Of a stretch of DNA of 64,000 nt, positions 8,090-16,326 are shown piece after piece. The position numbers were made by a program, and so were the translations under genes. The notes beneath the pieces were generated by a model. The model had not been told where the DNA came from and searched no databases. It worked only from the letters and a program-made list of their open reading frames with translations. The stretch is from Lachnospiraceae bacterium (GTDB lineage Bacteria > Bacillota > Clostridia > Lachnospirales > Lachnospiraceae): contig SVEG01000002.1 in the NCBI GenBank assembly GCA_015057505.1, forward strand, positions 62,001 through 126,000, given 5' to 3'. Within the stretch, counting starts at the first letter, position 1, and every line of letters begins with the position of its first letter.

Positions 8090-8350
8090 TTACTTTCCAA
8101 TGTATCCTGCACAATTCATAAATAATTTGCCAAGTTTATCAGCAACTTCTTGCCGAGTTGACGTAAACACATGCGCATAGCAATATGTTATATCGATGCT
8201 CTCGTGAGCAACACAATCTTCGGCCCCAAGTTTTTCTAATACATTCAATACAAGTCTTTGATGTTCAGTAGGACTATTAGGATATATATGTGCTATTTGA
8301 TAAATTTTATTGAGCCTGCCACCTTTACCCATTCCGGCAAATTCTTTCAC
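8090..8350 (-). CDS. Small uncharacterised protein
   Basis: 86 residues from GTG 8350, ten bases after the stop of the HAD gene and without a clear ribosome site, so probably translationally coupled; ATG at MGKGGRL is an alternative start. Motifs YQIAHIYPNSPTEHQRLVLN and YCYAHVFTSTRQEVADKLG do not match a family I know. Confidence 0.55.
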   Translation of the reverse strand: MKEFAGMGKGGRLNKIYQIAHIYPNSPTEHQRLVLNVLEKLGAEDCVAHESIDITYCYAHVFTSTRQEVADKLGKLFMNCAGYIGK

Positions 8351-8359
8351 AATTAGAAA

Positions 8360-8953
8360 TTACACTTTAAACATTTTCTCGAGCTCATAAAAATTCATAA
8401 CGGTTTTTCCATCATATTCTACACCTCTACTATTAAACAAAACCGTATCCATACCTACTTTTCGCGCCGCCCCAAGATAGCTTCTTCTATCATCCACATA
8501 CACACAATCTTCTGCTTTCAACTCAAGTTTCTCTAAAGTAAGTTCAAATATTCGGCTATCCGGCTTTTGAATTTTTAAGTCTCCACTAATGCTTATTACA
8601 TCGAAATACTGATTAATTTGAAATTTTTCGCGTATGTATTTGCTCCATCTACTTGAATCATTTGATATAATGGCTAATTTATATTGTTTCTTCGCACTCG
8701 CTACAAATTCATAAAAACCTTCATTTAATTCAATAGTATCCAAATATTCTTTCTCTACTTGTTCCAAATTTCCTTTAAACCCTAAAATTCTCCACACATC
8801 TAGAGAAGATAACTCTCCCACGTCCGCTTTAAACCACGGCATTCGTATCTCATCTTGTGAAAGATCCGGAAATATGTTCTGCACGTACGGAACAAAATCA
8901 TCACCTGTTTGCTTAACTATTACTCCATACATGTCTAAAATGATTGCTTTCAT
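8360..8953 (-). CDS. HAD family hydrolase
   Basis: 197 residues. HAD motif I is ILDMYGVIVK, so the second aspartate is replaced by Tyr (DMYG). Motif II is AIISNDSSR, with the lysine region at LKIQKPDSRIF. Motif III/IV is CVYVDDRRSYLGAARKVGM. Usual length for a small phosphatase of this superfamily. The substituted second aspartate, normally the general acid/base, questions simple phosphatase activity. Start ATG 8953 behind AGGAGAG. Follows the NUDIX gene closely, probably one operon with the GNAT gene. Confidence 0.85.
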   Translation of the reverse strand: MKAIILDMYGVIVKQTGDDFVPYVQNIFPDLSQDEIRMPWFKADVGELSSLDVWRILGFKGNLEQVEKEYLDTIELNEGFYEFVASAKKQYKLAIISNDSSRWSKYIREKFQINQYFDVISISGDLKIQKPDSRIFELTLEKLELKAEDCVYVDDRRSYLGAARKVGMDTVLFNSRGVEYDGKTVMNFYELEKMFKV

Positions 8954-8965
8954 ATATTATCTCTC

Positions 8966-9463
8966 CTAATTTTTCTGTTCTAAATATTTCCTCAGTGCAT
9001 GAACATGCATCAGAAAAATGCTTTCAGGAGAATTATCCACAATCTCTTTTAATGCATCACGTTCTACCCAGCGAATGTTCTCAGTCTCATTTGTCTGTTT
9101 AAGCAGTTCTCCCTCTGCTTCACATAAAAAAGTACTTAGAATTATTGAATAAGCTCCGGATAAGTTCTGTGTCACGCAATAAGGCGAAAACATTATCGTT
9201 TTATTTCCCTCTACATCTAAAAAATTACTCTCAGCCTCTCCTTTTATAGACGTAAGATGTAGTCCTGTTTCTTCCCACACTTCTCTTCTTAATGCTTCGA
9301 AAATATTTTCATACTCCCGAATTTTTCCGGCAGGAATCTCCAACAGACCGTCCATACCATCTCCATTATTCTTCTTTCTGTTTTGTACTAATATGAATTC
9401 TGTACCATCAACTATTTTTATAATAATCGCTCCGACAGCAGGAATCGCAAATGTCTCTTTCAT
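8966..9463 (-). CDS. NUDIX hydrolase
   Basis: 165 residues from ATG 9463, preferred because GGAG precedes it by six bases. The Nudix box is GKIREYENIFEALRREVWEETGLHL, close to GX5EX7REUXEEXGU. Family members hydrolyse nucleoside diphosphate-linked compounds; the substrate cannot be told here. It lies between the GNAT and HAD genes in the same direction and is probably expressed from the leader-controlled promoter at 10175. Confidence 0.9.
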   Translation of the reverse strand: MKETFAIPAVGAIIIKIVDGTEFILVQNRKKNNGDGMDGLLEIPAGKIREYENIFEALRREVWEETGLHLTSIKGEAESNFLDVEGNKTIMFSPYCVTQNLSGAYSIILSTFLCEAEGELLKQTNETENIRWVERDALKEIVDNSPESIFLMHVHALRKYLEQKN

Positions 9464-9497
9464 ACTATTCTCCATTATAAAAAAGCAATTTTATTTT

Positions 9498-9941
9498 TTA
9501 CTTCAATGCTTTTATAAAAACAAAAACCTCATTTCCCTTTTTATTTGTATACGGATAAAAATCAGACTCAAAGCCTAATTTTTTATGTAATGCAATGCTT
9601 GCGACATTGTCCTTTTTGATTTGAGCAGAAGCGACTTCGTAACCTTTGTTCTTCGCAATATCTAATGCCAGCTTCATCGCTTGAAAGCCAAAGCCTTGTC
9701 CTCTATATTCTTCAAATATCTCCGGTCCGCAGGATATAATGTGCTCTGAATGCTCGTATAAAGAAATCATTCCGACGATTTCTTCGTTATGGACAATTGC
9801 AAACATTTCAAAATATCTGTTGTCGATTTCTTTCTTTGACCAGTCGGATAACATTAGCTGGAGTTCGGTATAGGAATGGTTTTTGTAACGATAGGACTGT
9901 AATGTTGGGAGGTCTTTTTCTGTGAAGTTGCGTAGTTGCAT
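9498..9941 (-). CDS. GNAT family N-acetyltransferase
   Basis: 147 residues, ATG 9941 behind GAGGAGG. The acetyl-CoA site is visible as EEYRGQGFGFQAMKLALDIA, followed by ASIALHKKLGFE typical of GNAT proteins. Acceptor substrate unknown. It is the first gene after a structured leader RNA with its own promoter and terminator, so expression probably depends on readthrough. The NUDIX and HAD genes follow. Confidence 0.88.
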   Translation of the reverse strand: MQLRNFTEKDLPTLQSYRYKNHSYTELQLMLSDWSKKEIDNRYFEMFAIVHNEEIVGMISLYEHSEHIISCGPEIFEEYRGQGFGFQAMKLALDIAKNKGYEVASAQIKKDNVASIALHKKLGFESDFYPYTNKKGNEVFVFIKALK

Positions 9942-9975
9942 ATGAGCACCTCCTCAAAAACCTCTCTATTTTTTC

Positions 9976-10003
9976 AAAAAAGGTTGCCCTTTCGGACAAC
10001 CTT
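9976..10003 (-). terminator. Leader terminator before the GNAT gene
   Basis: On the minus strand AAGGTTGTCC and GGGCAACCTT pair over 10 bp around a GAAA tetraloop and are followed by TTTTTT. It sits about 35 bp before the GNAT start, so it is an attenuator or the 3' end of a small RNA. A 17-codon ORF beginning MFEMEQGCPKG runs through it but has no ribosome site. Confidence 0.8.
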
Positions 10004-10167
10004 GCTCCATTTCAAACATTGCTGATTTTTCTGTTGTCTGCCAACCTATCGCCCAACAAAAGCGATTAAAATGTGGAATTTTTCTGTTGTTCCCCAACCT
10101 GTCGACCTACGAATCGACTAATCTGTCAGATTTTTAAGGTGTCAGCTCACCTAAAAAAGTTTATCTT
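9976..10167 (-). ncRNA. Candidate structured leader RNA with three modules, copy 1
   Basis: Transcribed from the promoter at 10175-10203. Three modules occur in order: GGUGAGCUGACACC, then GGUUGGGGAACAACAGAAAAAU, then GGUUGGCAGACAACAGAAAAAU. The last two each follow a hairpin (GUCGA...UCGAC and AUCGC...GCGAU). The RNA ends in the GAAA-loop terminator. The same order, promoter and modules recur at 45455-45679. I do not recognise a named RNA family. It could be a ligand- or antibiotic-responsive attenuator or a small RNA. Confidence 0.65.
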
Positions 10168-10174
10168 TAATATT

Positions 10175-10203
10175 ATTATATATGCCGGAAATTTTTATGT
10201 CAA
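10175..10203 (-). promoter_or_regulatory. Consensus promoter of the leader RNA, copy 1
   Basis: TTGACA (10198-10203), 17 bp, TATAAT (10175-10180) on the minus strand. The -35 side, ATATTGACATAAAAATT, is identical to the promoter of the second leader at 45651-45679. Confidence 0.8.
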
Positions 10204-10288
10204 TATAATTCCTCTTGGATACCCTTACTTTAGTTTATAATCTGCTAATCATATTTTTAATATAAATATGTAAAATAAATATTATGTT

Positions 10289-11218
10289 TTATTCCCACTC
10301 TTTTCTTTTATCAAGATATAATAGTATTAAGGTAAATATAGTTATTACATTAATCGCATCACTCTGATTTTTAAAAAGAATTTCAAAAGCAAATGTTGCT
10401 ATTACAAATAATATTACTAAACAAAGTAATTGAAATCTCCACAATGTCTTTTTTTGATATTCTAAATCCCAATTTAAACTTTCAACTCGTGTCTGTTTAA
10501 ACTTTTTAATTTCTTCCTGCCTATTTTCCACATATTTTTTTATATCAACATTCGTGGGTAATTTATCAGGAATACTACGTTGTTTTCTACTAACTGCTCT
10601 ATTTATTTTTAGCATTCCATGTTTATTCATAATTTTCAAAATTACCATATTAATAAGGTCTACGTCAATTTTAATCAATCCAAGCAAAATAAATATAGCA
10701 ACCGGATATGAGCAAATTATATTATTAGATATATATGCAAAATATGATGCCAAGTAATCAGCAATTTCTGCATCTACATATACTAAAGCAATGATAGCGA
10801 ATAAATCTATTGTTATAATAATCAAAACGTTTTCAAAATTTTCAAATTTTTTTGCTCGTTTATTTATTATAATTTCAAAAATCTTCAATATTATTATAAC
10901 AGGAATACAAATCAAAAAGCACAAACATAACAATAGCTTATAAATACATTGTATTACTTTTGTAAATCGTCTCGAAATATGCAACTTATTATATATGTAA
11001 AAATAAGATATTAAAAAAAGCATCATCACAGAAGTACATACCGTTACAAAATATCCAAATAGCACTTTATCAATTACAGTTTTGGAAATCAAAAAATAAA
11101 CTATAAACATTATATCAATTATAGTAAAAAATAACACCATCCACAGAAGCCCTTTTTCTCCTATATCTTTCCTTCTGCTTTGCCACAGATTATTAATTTT
11201 TTCATTTATTACTTTCAT
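10289..11218 (-). CDS. Uncharacterised multi-pass membrane protein
   Basis: About 309 residues from ATG 11218 behind AAAGGTG. Around seven hydrophobic segments are visible (LLWMVLFFTIIDIMFIVYFL, FGYFVTVCTSVMMLFLISYF, LLLCLCFLICIPVIIIL, VLIIITIDLFAIIALVYV, LLCLVILFVIATFAFEILF). A cytoplasmic basic loop between the last two groups contains KKYVENRQEEIKKFKQTR. No family recognised. Its promoter has the paired TGTAAG boxes also found upstream of the OLD and AIPR genes, which links it to the putative defence regulon. Confidence 0.75.
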   Translation of the reverse strand: MKVINEKINNLWQSRRKDIGEKGLLWMVLFFTIIDIMFIVYFLISKTVIDKVLFGYFVTVCTSVMMLFLISYFYIYNKLHISRRFTKVIQCIYKLLLCLCFLICIPVIIILKIFEIIINKRAKKFENFENVLIIITIDLFAIIALVYVDAEIADYLASYFAYISNNIICSYPVAIFILLGLIKIDVDLINMVILKIMNKHGMLKINRAVSRKQRSIPDKLPTNVDIKKYVENRQEEIKKFKQTRVESLNWDLEYQKKTLWRFQLLCLVILFVIATFAFEILFKNQSDAINVITIFTLILLYLDKRKEWE

Positions 11219-11267
11219 ATAATCCAACACCTTTCTTATTTTTAGTAACAATAAACTCTCTTTATTA

Positions 11268-11300
11268 ATTTTACCACGTCACCCTTACAATTCTCTTACA
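11268..11300 (-). promoter_or_regulatory. TGTAAG-box activator promoter, copy 1
   Basis: Minus strand: TGTAAG at 11295-11300 and 11284-11289 (11-bp period), 10 bp, then extended -10 TGGTAAAAT (hexamer 11268-11273). There is no good -35. The arrangement matches promoters activated by OmpR-type response regulators. It is 50 bp upstream of the membrane-protein start. Confidence 0.65.
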
Positions 11301-11422
11301 AAAATACAAATTTCTACATTTTTCACAAAAAATTCTTAACTATCCGCTGTCTTTTCCTTCGATAATCGCTTATTAAAATCCATTTCACTTTACACTATAC
11401 ACATTACTTGCCGCATACATGC

Positions 11423-11457
11423 AAAAAAGTCCGACAGAACCCACTTCCATCGGACTT
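11423..11457 (-). terminator. Hairpin family copy 2, after the pseudogene
   Basis: AAGTCCGA/TCGGACTT stem followed on the minus strand by TTTTTTG. It lies about 10 bp beyond the pseudogene stop at 11468 and its sequence is close to copy 1. Confidence 0.75.
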
Positions 11458-11467
11458 CCATATCCAC

Positions 11468-11880
11468 CTATTCTACCTCTGCCACATTAAGCTCCATAGC
11501 TGTAACACAGCTTCCCCACTCGGCACTAATGCCAACCTTTGAAACGATACGCAAATCAGGATTTTGCTTCAACGCCCTAATATACGGTAAATCTGTACGT
11601 TCTATGCGTTTTTCTCCGTCTACTGTCAGCGTCATCTTCTCGCGTTCCAAAAGCCAAGAGATATTTACAAATTCATTTACCGAGATTTTGCCGAAACCGC
11701 CGAAACCGTATTGCTACGCAGTCAATACATCGTATATTCGCAATTCTTCCTCCTTGCATTCCGATTAAAAATGTCTTCACAGTTGTCAGAATAAAATCTT
11801 ATATTAGCGCTGTCGGTTTTCGCAGCAACATTGACCTTAAGCGTAAATGCATAAGTCTGTGGCGTTTTGAGGTAGTAATT
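11468..11880 (-). pseudogene. Decayed fragment of a conserved C-terminal domain
   Basis: Three reading-frame segments form one protein-like string. YYLKTPQTYAFTLKVNVAAK and TDSANIRFYSDN lie in one frame. After a frameshift, ECKEEELRIYDVLTA follows, then an in-frame TAG at 11714-11716, then QYGFGGFGKISVNEFVN through MELNVAEVE. The string is reminiscent of a C-terminal domain in clostridial AraC-like proteins (recalled, not verified). The apparent TTG start at 11743 with a perfect AGGAGG is a coincidence: those bases encode KEEE. The N-terminal part is missing, replaced by the gene at 11887. Confidence 0.7.
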
Positions 11881-11886
11881 TCATTA

Positions 11887-12999
11887 TCAACTACACATCT
11901 TTAGTATTGATTGCATACGTTGAACTTGTTCTTCAAAATTTACTTTCTTTGCACCTCGTTGTTCCAAGTATTCCTTAACTTTGTCAAAACATACATCTAT
12001 ATCTCGCAACATTCCATCAGTAAAAGTTATTGTTGTAATTCCATATTGCTTATAGAATTCATTCCTTTTTGCCATTTCTTTTTCCCATTGTAATCTTATA
12101 TCTTCATTCATTTGTTTTTGAGTTTTGCTAGTAATTCCACTCACACTCATATGTGTAGATTGCGGACTTATTTCAAACCCAATCAATTTTTGCGTATAAG
12201 GATTTAATATTGTAAAATCTAATCTATACTTATGTGCTTGATCTTCTTTACTAAATCTGAACTCGGGAATAAGTAACGGAACCTCTGTTACGTTTTCATG
12301 TCTTTTTAGAAACTCAAAATATTTCGCCATTATCTGCTTCTCATAATCAGATCTTGAAATTCTCATTACTATCTGTTCATAAAAATTAATAAAGGCTTGC
12401 AAATCAGAAAACGTATACGGTTGTGGATTTCCTGGCGAAACAATTCCTGTTGACAAAATATGTCCAATCGTCCAATATTCATATTTCGCTCGTCTTATTT
12501 CACTTACATCATTTGTCCACTTTTCTTGCCTATAAGCAGGACTAATCATTATTCCCCAAAATAATGGATTGCTACCAAACCATACTTCCCACAAATTTTC
12601 ATTAGGTTTATATCTTTTTCTTTCTTTCAAATTTCTATAAAAATTTCTTTCAAGAAATGTATTAATATACTTTTGACAAATTGGATACTTCATCATTTCC
12701 AATATAATATATTGATATTTGCCATTTGGCCCATCAAACACTTTTTCTCCATATGCATCACATAAACCTTTTAACCATTGTGCTATAAAGTCATTAGGAT
12801 TAACAAATTCTGTTCTTATACTATCAACAAAAATGTTATTTTTTCCGCCAATAGTACTATGTAACGATTGCAAAGAACAGCTATCTGCCTTACCCTCTCT
12901 AACGCGTAAATTACTATATATTTTTAACACTTCTTCTTGATCTTTCTTTATCACTTCAGTCAGATGTTCTGCATATGCCCATGCACTTGTAAAACCCAT
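11887..12999 (-). CDS. Putative nuclease downstream of the OLD gene
   Basis: 370 residues from ATG 12999 behind GGAGGG. Residues about 245-300 carry YRLDFTILNPYTQKLIGFEI followed by SPQSTH, which resembles the D...E..H layout of Vsr/DUF559-type PD-(D/E)XK enzymes. The usual Lys or Asp after the Glu is Ser here, so catalysis is uncertain. The rest has aromatic-rich segments (NLWEVWFGSNPLFWGIMI) without a known family. It lies 157 bp downstream of the OLD gene without a terminator I can see, so the pair may be one transcript and one system. Confidence 0.65.
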   Translation of the reverse strand: MGFTSAWAYAEHLTEVIKKDQEEVLKIYSNLRVREGKADSCSLQSLHSTIGGKNNIFVDSIRTEFVNPNDFIAQWLKGLCDAYGEKVFDGPNGKYQYIILEMMKYPICQKYINTFLERNFYRNLKERKRYKPNENLWEVWFGSNPLFWGIMISPAYRQEKWTNDVSEIRRAKYEYWTIGHILSTGIVSPGNPQPYTFSDLQAFINFYEQIVMRISRSDYEKQIMAKYFEFLKRHENVTEVPLLIPEFRFSKEDQAHKYRLDFTILNPYTQKLIGFEISPQSTHMSVSGITSKTQKQMNEDIRLQWEKEMAKRNEFYKQYGITTITFTDGMLRDIDVCFDKVKEYLEQRGAKKVNFEEQVQRMQSILKMCS

Positions 13000-13156
13000 T
13001 TCTTTCCCTCCATTTACATATAAATCTATTTCGCTTTCAGATATACGTTTTCCATTACATTGTCATATTCAAAGCTTTCATCATTATTTCTCACTAATGA
13101 TGTGCAAAGAATAAGAGAAAAGCGAAGGAAAATGGTTATCTCAGATTTTTATTATC

Positions 13157-15010
13157 TTAATTTTCAAAAATCTCAAATAATTTAACCCATTTAGTAAAAT
13201 ATTCATTAGGAATATCAGCATGCTTCTTGTTTTTAAGTGCTTGCTTAAATGCTTTTGACAACTCTACTTTCCATCCTTCACCTAATTCAACCGAATACTT
13301 TTTTGCAAATTCTTCTATTTGAGGAAGAATAGGTCTTGCCACATCATATTCATCTTCAAAAGCTGCCTCTTCTACAGAAACAAACATACGTGTAATGCCT
13401 CTGTTTAGAAGGCTAAATGGAACAATATCTTCAACTTCACTATTATCCATTTCAACAATATCTTTTATTTCAATAACACGTACTTTTTGGTCTTTGTATA
13501 AACCGGAATGCAACTTTTTCACCGCATCTTTACCCATCTGATCTGAATCAGCAATAACATATGGAAGTTGCTCTGCTTTGCTAGAAACAATGCTTACAAC
13601 ACCTGAAATACCTTTTACACCACCTGATGGTATGAAAACAATTTCCTGCTTAGGGGCTATCTTTTTTTCCTTAATCAAAAATGCCTTGATAGCATTAAGA
13701 TAATATTGATCCGATGGACCTTCTACTATTACAGTTTGACACCCTTGCAAAAGTATATCAGAAACACTAAGTCCCATAGCCGCGTGAACGGCATAAATGG
13801 ATTTTTCATTTAGCGCATCTGTTCCTTGCCTTAAATTACAAGAAGACAATGTATTTCCATTTTCGTCCCTATACACAACCCTGCATCTATCAATGTTTGA
13901 TGTATCAATCAAAAACGGAGAATGCGTTGTGTTGATAATTTGATTTGTCTCCGATAACTTGTCAAAAAACTTAGAAAGATCCTTTTGAGCCATAGGGTGC
14001 AAGGTTAATCCTGCTTCATCCAAAAGCAAAATCGCATTTTTATGTTGTTCTTGACTTTCTACTAAGAATATTAAATAAAAGCTTAAAAACCATTGTAAAC
14101 CTGTGCTCCGCAATTCTAAAGCCACTTCATCTGCTCTTATACTGTCTGAAACCCATATACGGAAATACTCTCCATCTGCTTCAAATCTGAATCTATATTC
14201 CCCTTGATTCCACCACTCTTTAAATTTTGTAGTTAATTCGTTTGATGCAGACTGTAAAAGAATGCTTCGTTTCTCTTTATTATTCTCTGCTTTTTCTATT
14301 TCAGCCTTCTTAGGTATACCAGGTTGATTATTAACCCCTTTTGGTGCATAAGAACTTGCCTCTTGTCCTAAATCTAAAATTTCCTGTGGGTTCAATTTCA
14401 CAAAATCAAACAACACCCTTAAAGTACGTACCTGTTCTTTATTTGGATCTATACCAGTAACAACTTGTCCGTTCAACCATTTTACAACATGTGGTAAATA
14501 AATTTTCGCTGATAAATTCCCATAATTTGAATAATACACAAACTTCGGAATATGTTTAAGCACTTCATTATTTAAATTTTCTATATATATGGATTCATCA
14601 AAATTTTCATCTGCCTTATTTTTTTCCGTTGCTTCTGGGACTCCATTTGGATAATCAAATTTATATGTACCATCATAATATCTAGATACCACAACCGTAT
14701 TTCCTTCACAACAATTTGCGCCAACTTCTTTTGATATTTCATCAGCGCTTTCCTTATCAATCATAAATTCAGCAGATATAAATTTAACTTCTCCTAAATT
14801 ATCACGTAATGTGCTTAGTTTTGAAACTGGCAAATCATGAAGTTCATCTATTTCTCCTTCACGTGCCGGATTGAGTTTCCACAGAGCTAAAAGTAAGTTA
14901 GACTTTCCAGATTCATTAATCCCGACTAATGTTGTAACATCATTACAGTCAATCCAACCACTATCCTCTACAGAACGAAAATTTGCCACTTGATAACGAG
15001 TTAATTTCAT
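13157..15010 (-). CDS. OLD-family ATP-dependent nuclease (AAA ATPase plus TOPRIM)
   Basis: 617 residues, ATG 15010 behind AAGGAGG. Walker A is GINESGKSNLLLALW at about residue 30. A signature-like STGLQWFLSFYLIFLVE precedes Walker B LLLDEAGLTLHP and the switch NTTHSPFLID. A C-terminal TOPRIM domain follows, with VIVEGPSDQYYL (Glu) and YVIADSDQMGKDAV (DxD). This is the OLD nuclease layout, known from phage P2 Old and from GajA of Gabija. No UvrD-like helicase follows, so it is not canonical Gabija; a putative nuclease gene follows instead. Promoter with TGTAAG boxes at 15192. Confidence 0.88.
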   Translation of the reverse strand: MKLTRYQVANFRSVEDSGWIDCNDVTTLVGINESGKSNLLLALWKLNPAREGEIDELHDLPVSKLSTLRDNLGEVKFISAEFMIDKESADEISKEVGANCCEGNTVVVSRYYDGTYKFDYPNGVPEATEKNKADENFDESIYIENLNNEVLKHIPKFVYYSNYGNLSAKIYLPHVVKWLNGQVVTGIDPNKEQVRTLRVLFDFVKLNPQEILDLGQEASSYAPKGVNNQPGIPKKAEIEKAENNKEKRSILLQSASNELTTKFKEWWNQGEYRFRFEADGEYFRIWVSDSIRADEVALELRSTGLQWFLSFYLIFLVESQEQHKNAILLLDEAGLTLHPMAQKDLSKFFDKLSETNQIINTTHSPFLIDTSNIDRCRVVYRDENGNTLSSCNLRQGTDALNEKSIYAVHAAMGLSVSDILLQGCQTVIVEGPSDQYYLNAIKAFLIKEKKIAPKQEIVFIPSGGVKGISGVVSIVSSKAEQLPYVIADSDQMGKDAVKKLHSGLYKDQKVRVIEIKDIVEMDNSEVEDIVPFSLLNRGITRMFVSVEEAAFEDEYDVARPILPQIEEFAKKYSVELGEGWKVELSKAFKQALKNKKHADIPNEYFTKWVKLFEIFEN

Positions 15011-15191
15011 TATATTTCCTCCTTAACATATTTATATTGTAAATTATTGTATTTTTCCTTTCTACCACTTTTCATTGTGTTCACTTTATTACCCAAACAC
15101 AGCTCATAAATACCTCTCAAAATAAAACAACTACAAAAAAGCTATATCTGCTTAATTCTTATTCACATGATAAAGTACCTACTATAAAAAC

Positions 15192-15224
15192 AGTTTACCA
15201 TATCAACCTTACATTTCTCTTACA
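15192..15224 (-). promoter_or_regulatory. TGTAAG-box activator promoter, copy 2
   Basis: Minus strand: TGTAAG at 15219-15224 and 15208-15213, 10 bp, extended -10 TGGTAAACT (hexamer 15192-15197). Same spacing as copies at 11268 and 18416. It leaves a leader of about 175 nt before the OLD start. Confidence 0.65.
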
Positions 15225-15323
15225 AAAATAATATTTTTCGACATTTTCCTAAAAATATTCTTAATTAATCGTTTTTTATACCACTTCATTTTATCTACTA
15301 TACATAATCCATCATAACAATAC

Positions 15324-15360
15324 AAAAAAATCCGACAGAACCAGTTTCTGTCGGACTTTC
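15324..15360 (-). terminator. Hairpin family copy 3, after the EcsC gene
   Basis: TCCGACAGAA and TTCTGTCGGA pair perfectly; in copies 1 and 2 the middle two pairs are CA/CA mismatches. Followed on the minus strand by TTTTTTT. It lies 11 bp beyond the stop at 15372. Confidence 0.8.
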
Positions 15361-15371
15361 CATACTATCTA

Positions 15372-16109
15372 TCAAATTTCTTCCACATCATTATTTGCCA
15401 ATACTTCTTCAAAATCAGCCGCGTCCACAACGACGGTTTCCTCTTCTTCCTTGCGCTTCGTAAAGTCACCTTCCATGAACCATTTATATGCTCTGTCGGC
15501 AATCAACTTTGTTTCAACCAAATCAAGACCACCGCCAATTACCGCACCAACTCCCGGTAACATTTTACCTAAATTCAAAACACCCTTAGTTCCAAATTTA
15601 GTTATAAATCTAAAACCAACTTTCTGATTTATCTTTGTCAAAACCTTACCCGGTATTTTCTTGATTAGTCCGTTTGCAAACTTCATACCAAACTTTATAC
15701 CCGCTTGCTTTATAAGTTCATTCACTGCTACACCAGCCAAACAAGCATAGATAAATGTCTGAGTCTGGTCACTATCCAATTCAAATCCATTCATATATGC
15801 AACACACGCTATCATTCGCATCTGCACATACAACACGCTTCCTATATTCGCCGGCAAAGTTACCGGCATAGTAACAATTCCTCCAAATCCGGCAATAAAC
15901 CCTGATGTTGTACACTTGGCAATCTGATTACGAAGCATTGCCTTACATGCCTCTTCCTTTGTTGCATACTTTTTCAAATAATCATTTGCCATATCTTCGA
16001 CACTGGAACTTACTTTAGGAACTCCATGTAAACATTTGTCATAGCAAGAATCTAATAACTTCATGATATCTGCTTGTGTTAATAACTGTTTCTTTTCTTT
16101 TTCACTCAT
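15372..16109 (-). CDS. EcsC family protein
   Basis: 245 residues from ATG 16109 behind AAAGGAG; the 268-residue form in the track has a weaker site. EcsC features are visible: GFIAGFGGIVTMPVTLPANI, YVQMRMIACVAYMNGFEL, then a glycine-rich amphipathic region GKMLPGVGAVIGGGLDLVET. EcsC proteins are membrane-associated and of unclear biochemistry; some are found in anti-phage loci. It lies 218 bp downstream of the AIPR gene, same direction, ending at a hairpin terminator, so the two may be one transcript. Confidence 0.85.
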   Translation of the reverse strand: MSEKEKKQLLTQADIMKLLDSCYDKCLHGVPKVSSSVEDMANDYLKKYATKEEACKAMLRNQIAKCTTSGFIAGFGGIVTMPVTLPANIGSVLYVQMRMIACVAYMNGFELDSDQTQTFIYACLAGVAVNELIKQAGIKFGMKFANGLIKKIPGKVLTKINQKVGFRFITKFGTKGVLNLGKMLPGVGAVIGGGLDLVETKLIADRAYKWFMEGDFTKRKEEEETVVVDAADFEEVLANNDVEEI

Positions 16110-16326
16110 ACTTTTTCTCCTTTGTTGTGTTGGTATTAAAGGATTTGTATTTTTCGCGAAGTTCTTATCTTCATTCATAATATTGTCTTCACTTAATTTG
16201 TCTATAAAAAATCTCTTTCTACAACCATCGCGGTTTGAGGAGAAACTTTGATTATTTACTTATATTCAATAAGCATCCTCCTCATACACAATAAGTGTAA
16301 TAATGAAACATGTTTTTGTATATTAA

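Noticed and set aside
9976-10020. 17-codon upstream ORF MFEMEQGCPKG through the leader terminator, suggesting ribosome-mediated attenuation
   Set aside because: It lacks a Shine-Dalgarno site and has no counterpart in the second leader.
11714-11748. Perfect SD, TTG start and nine-codon leader peptide before a small gene
   Set aside because: The same bases encode ECKEEELRIYDVLTA of a decayed protein domain; the SD is coincidental.
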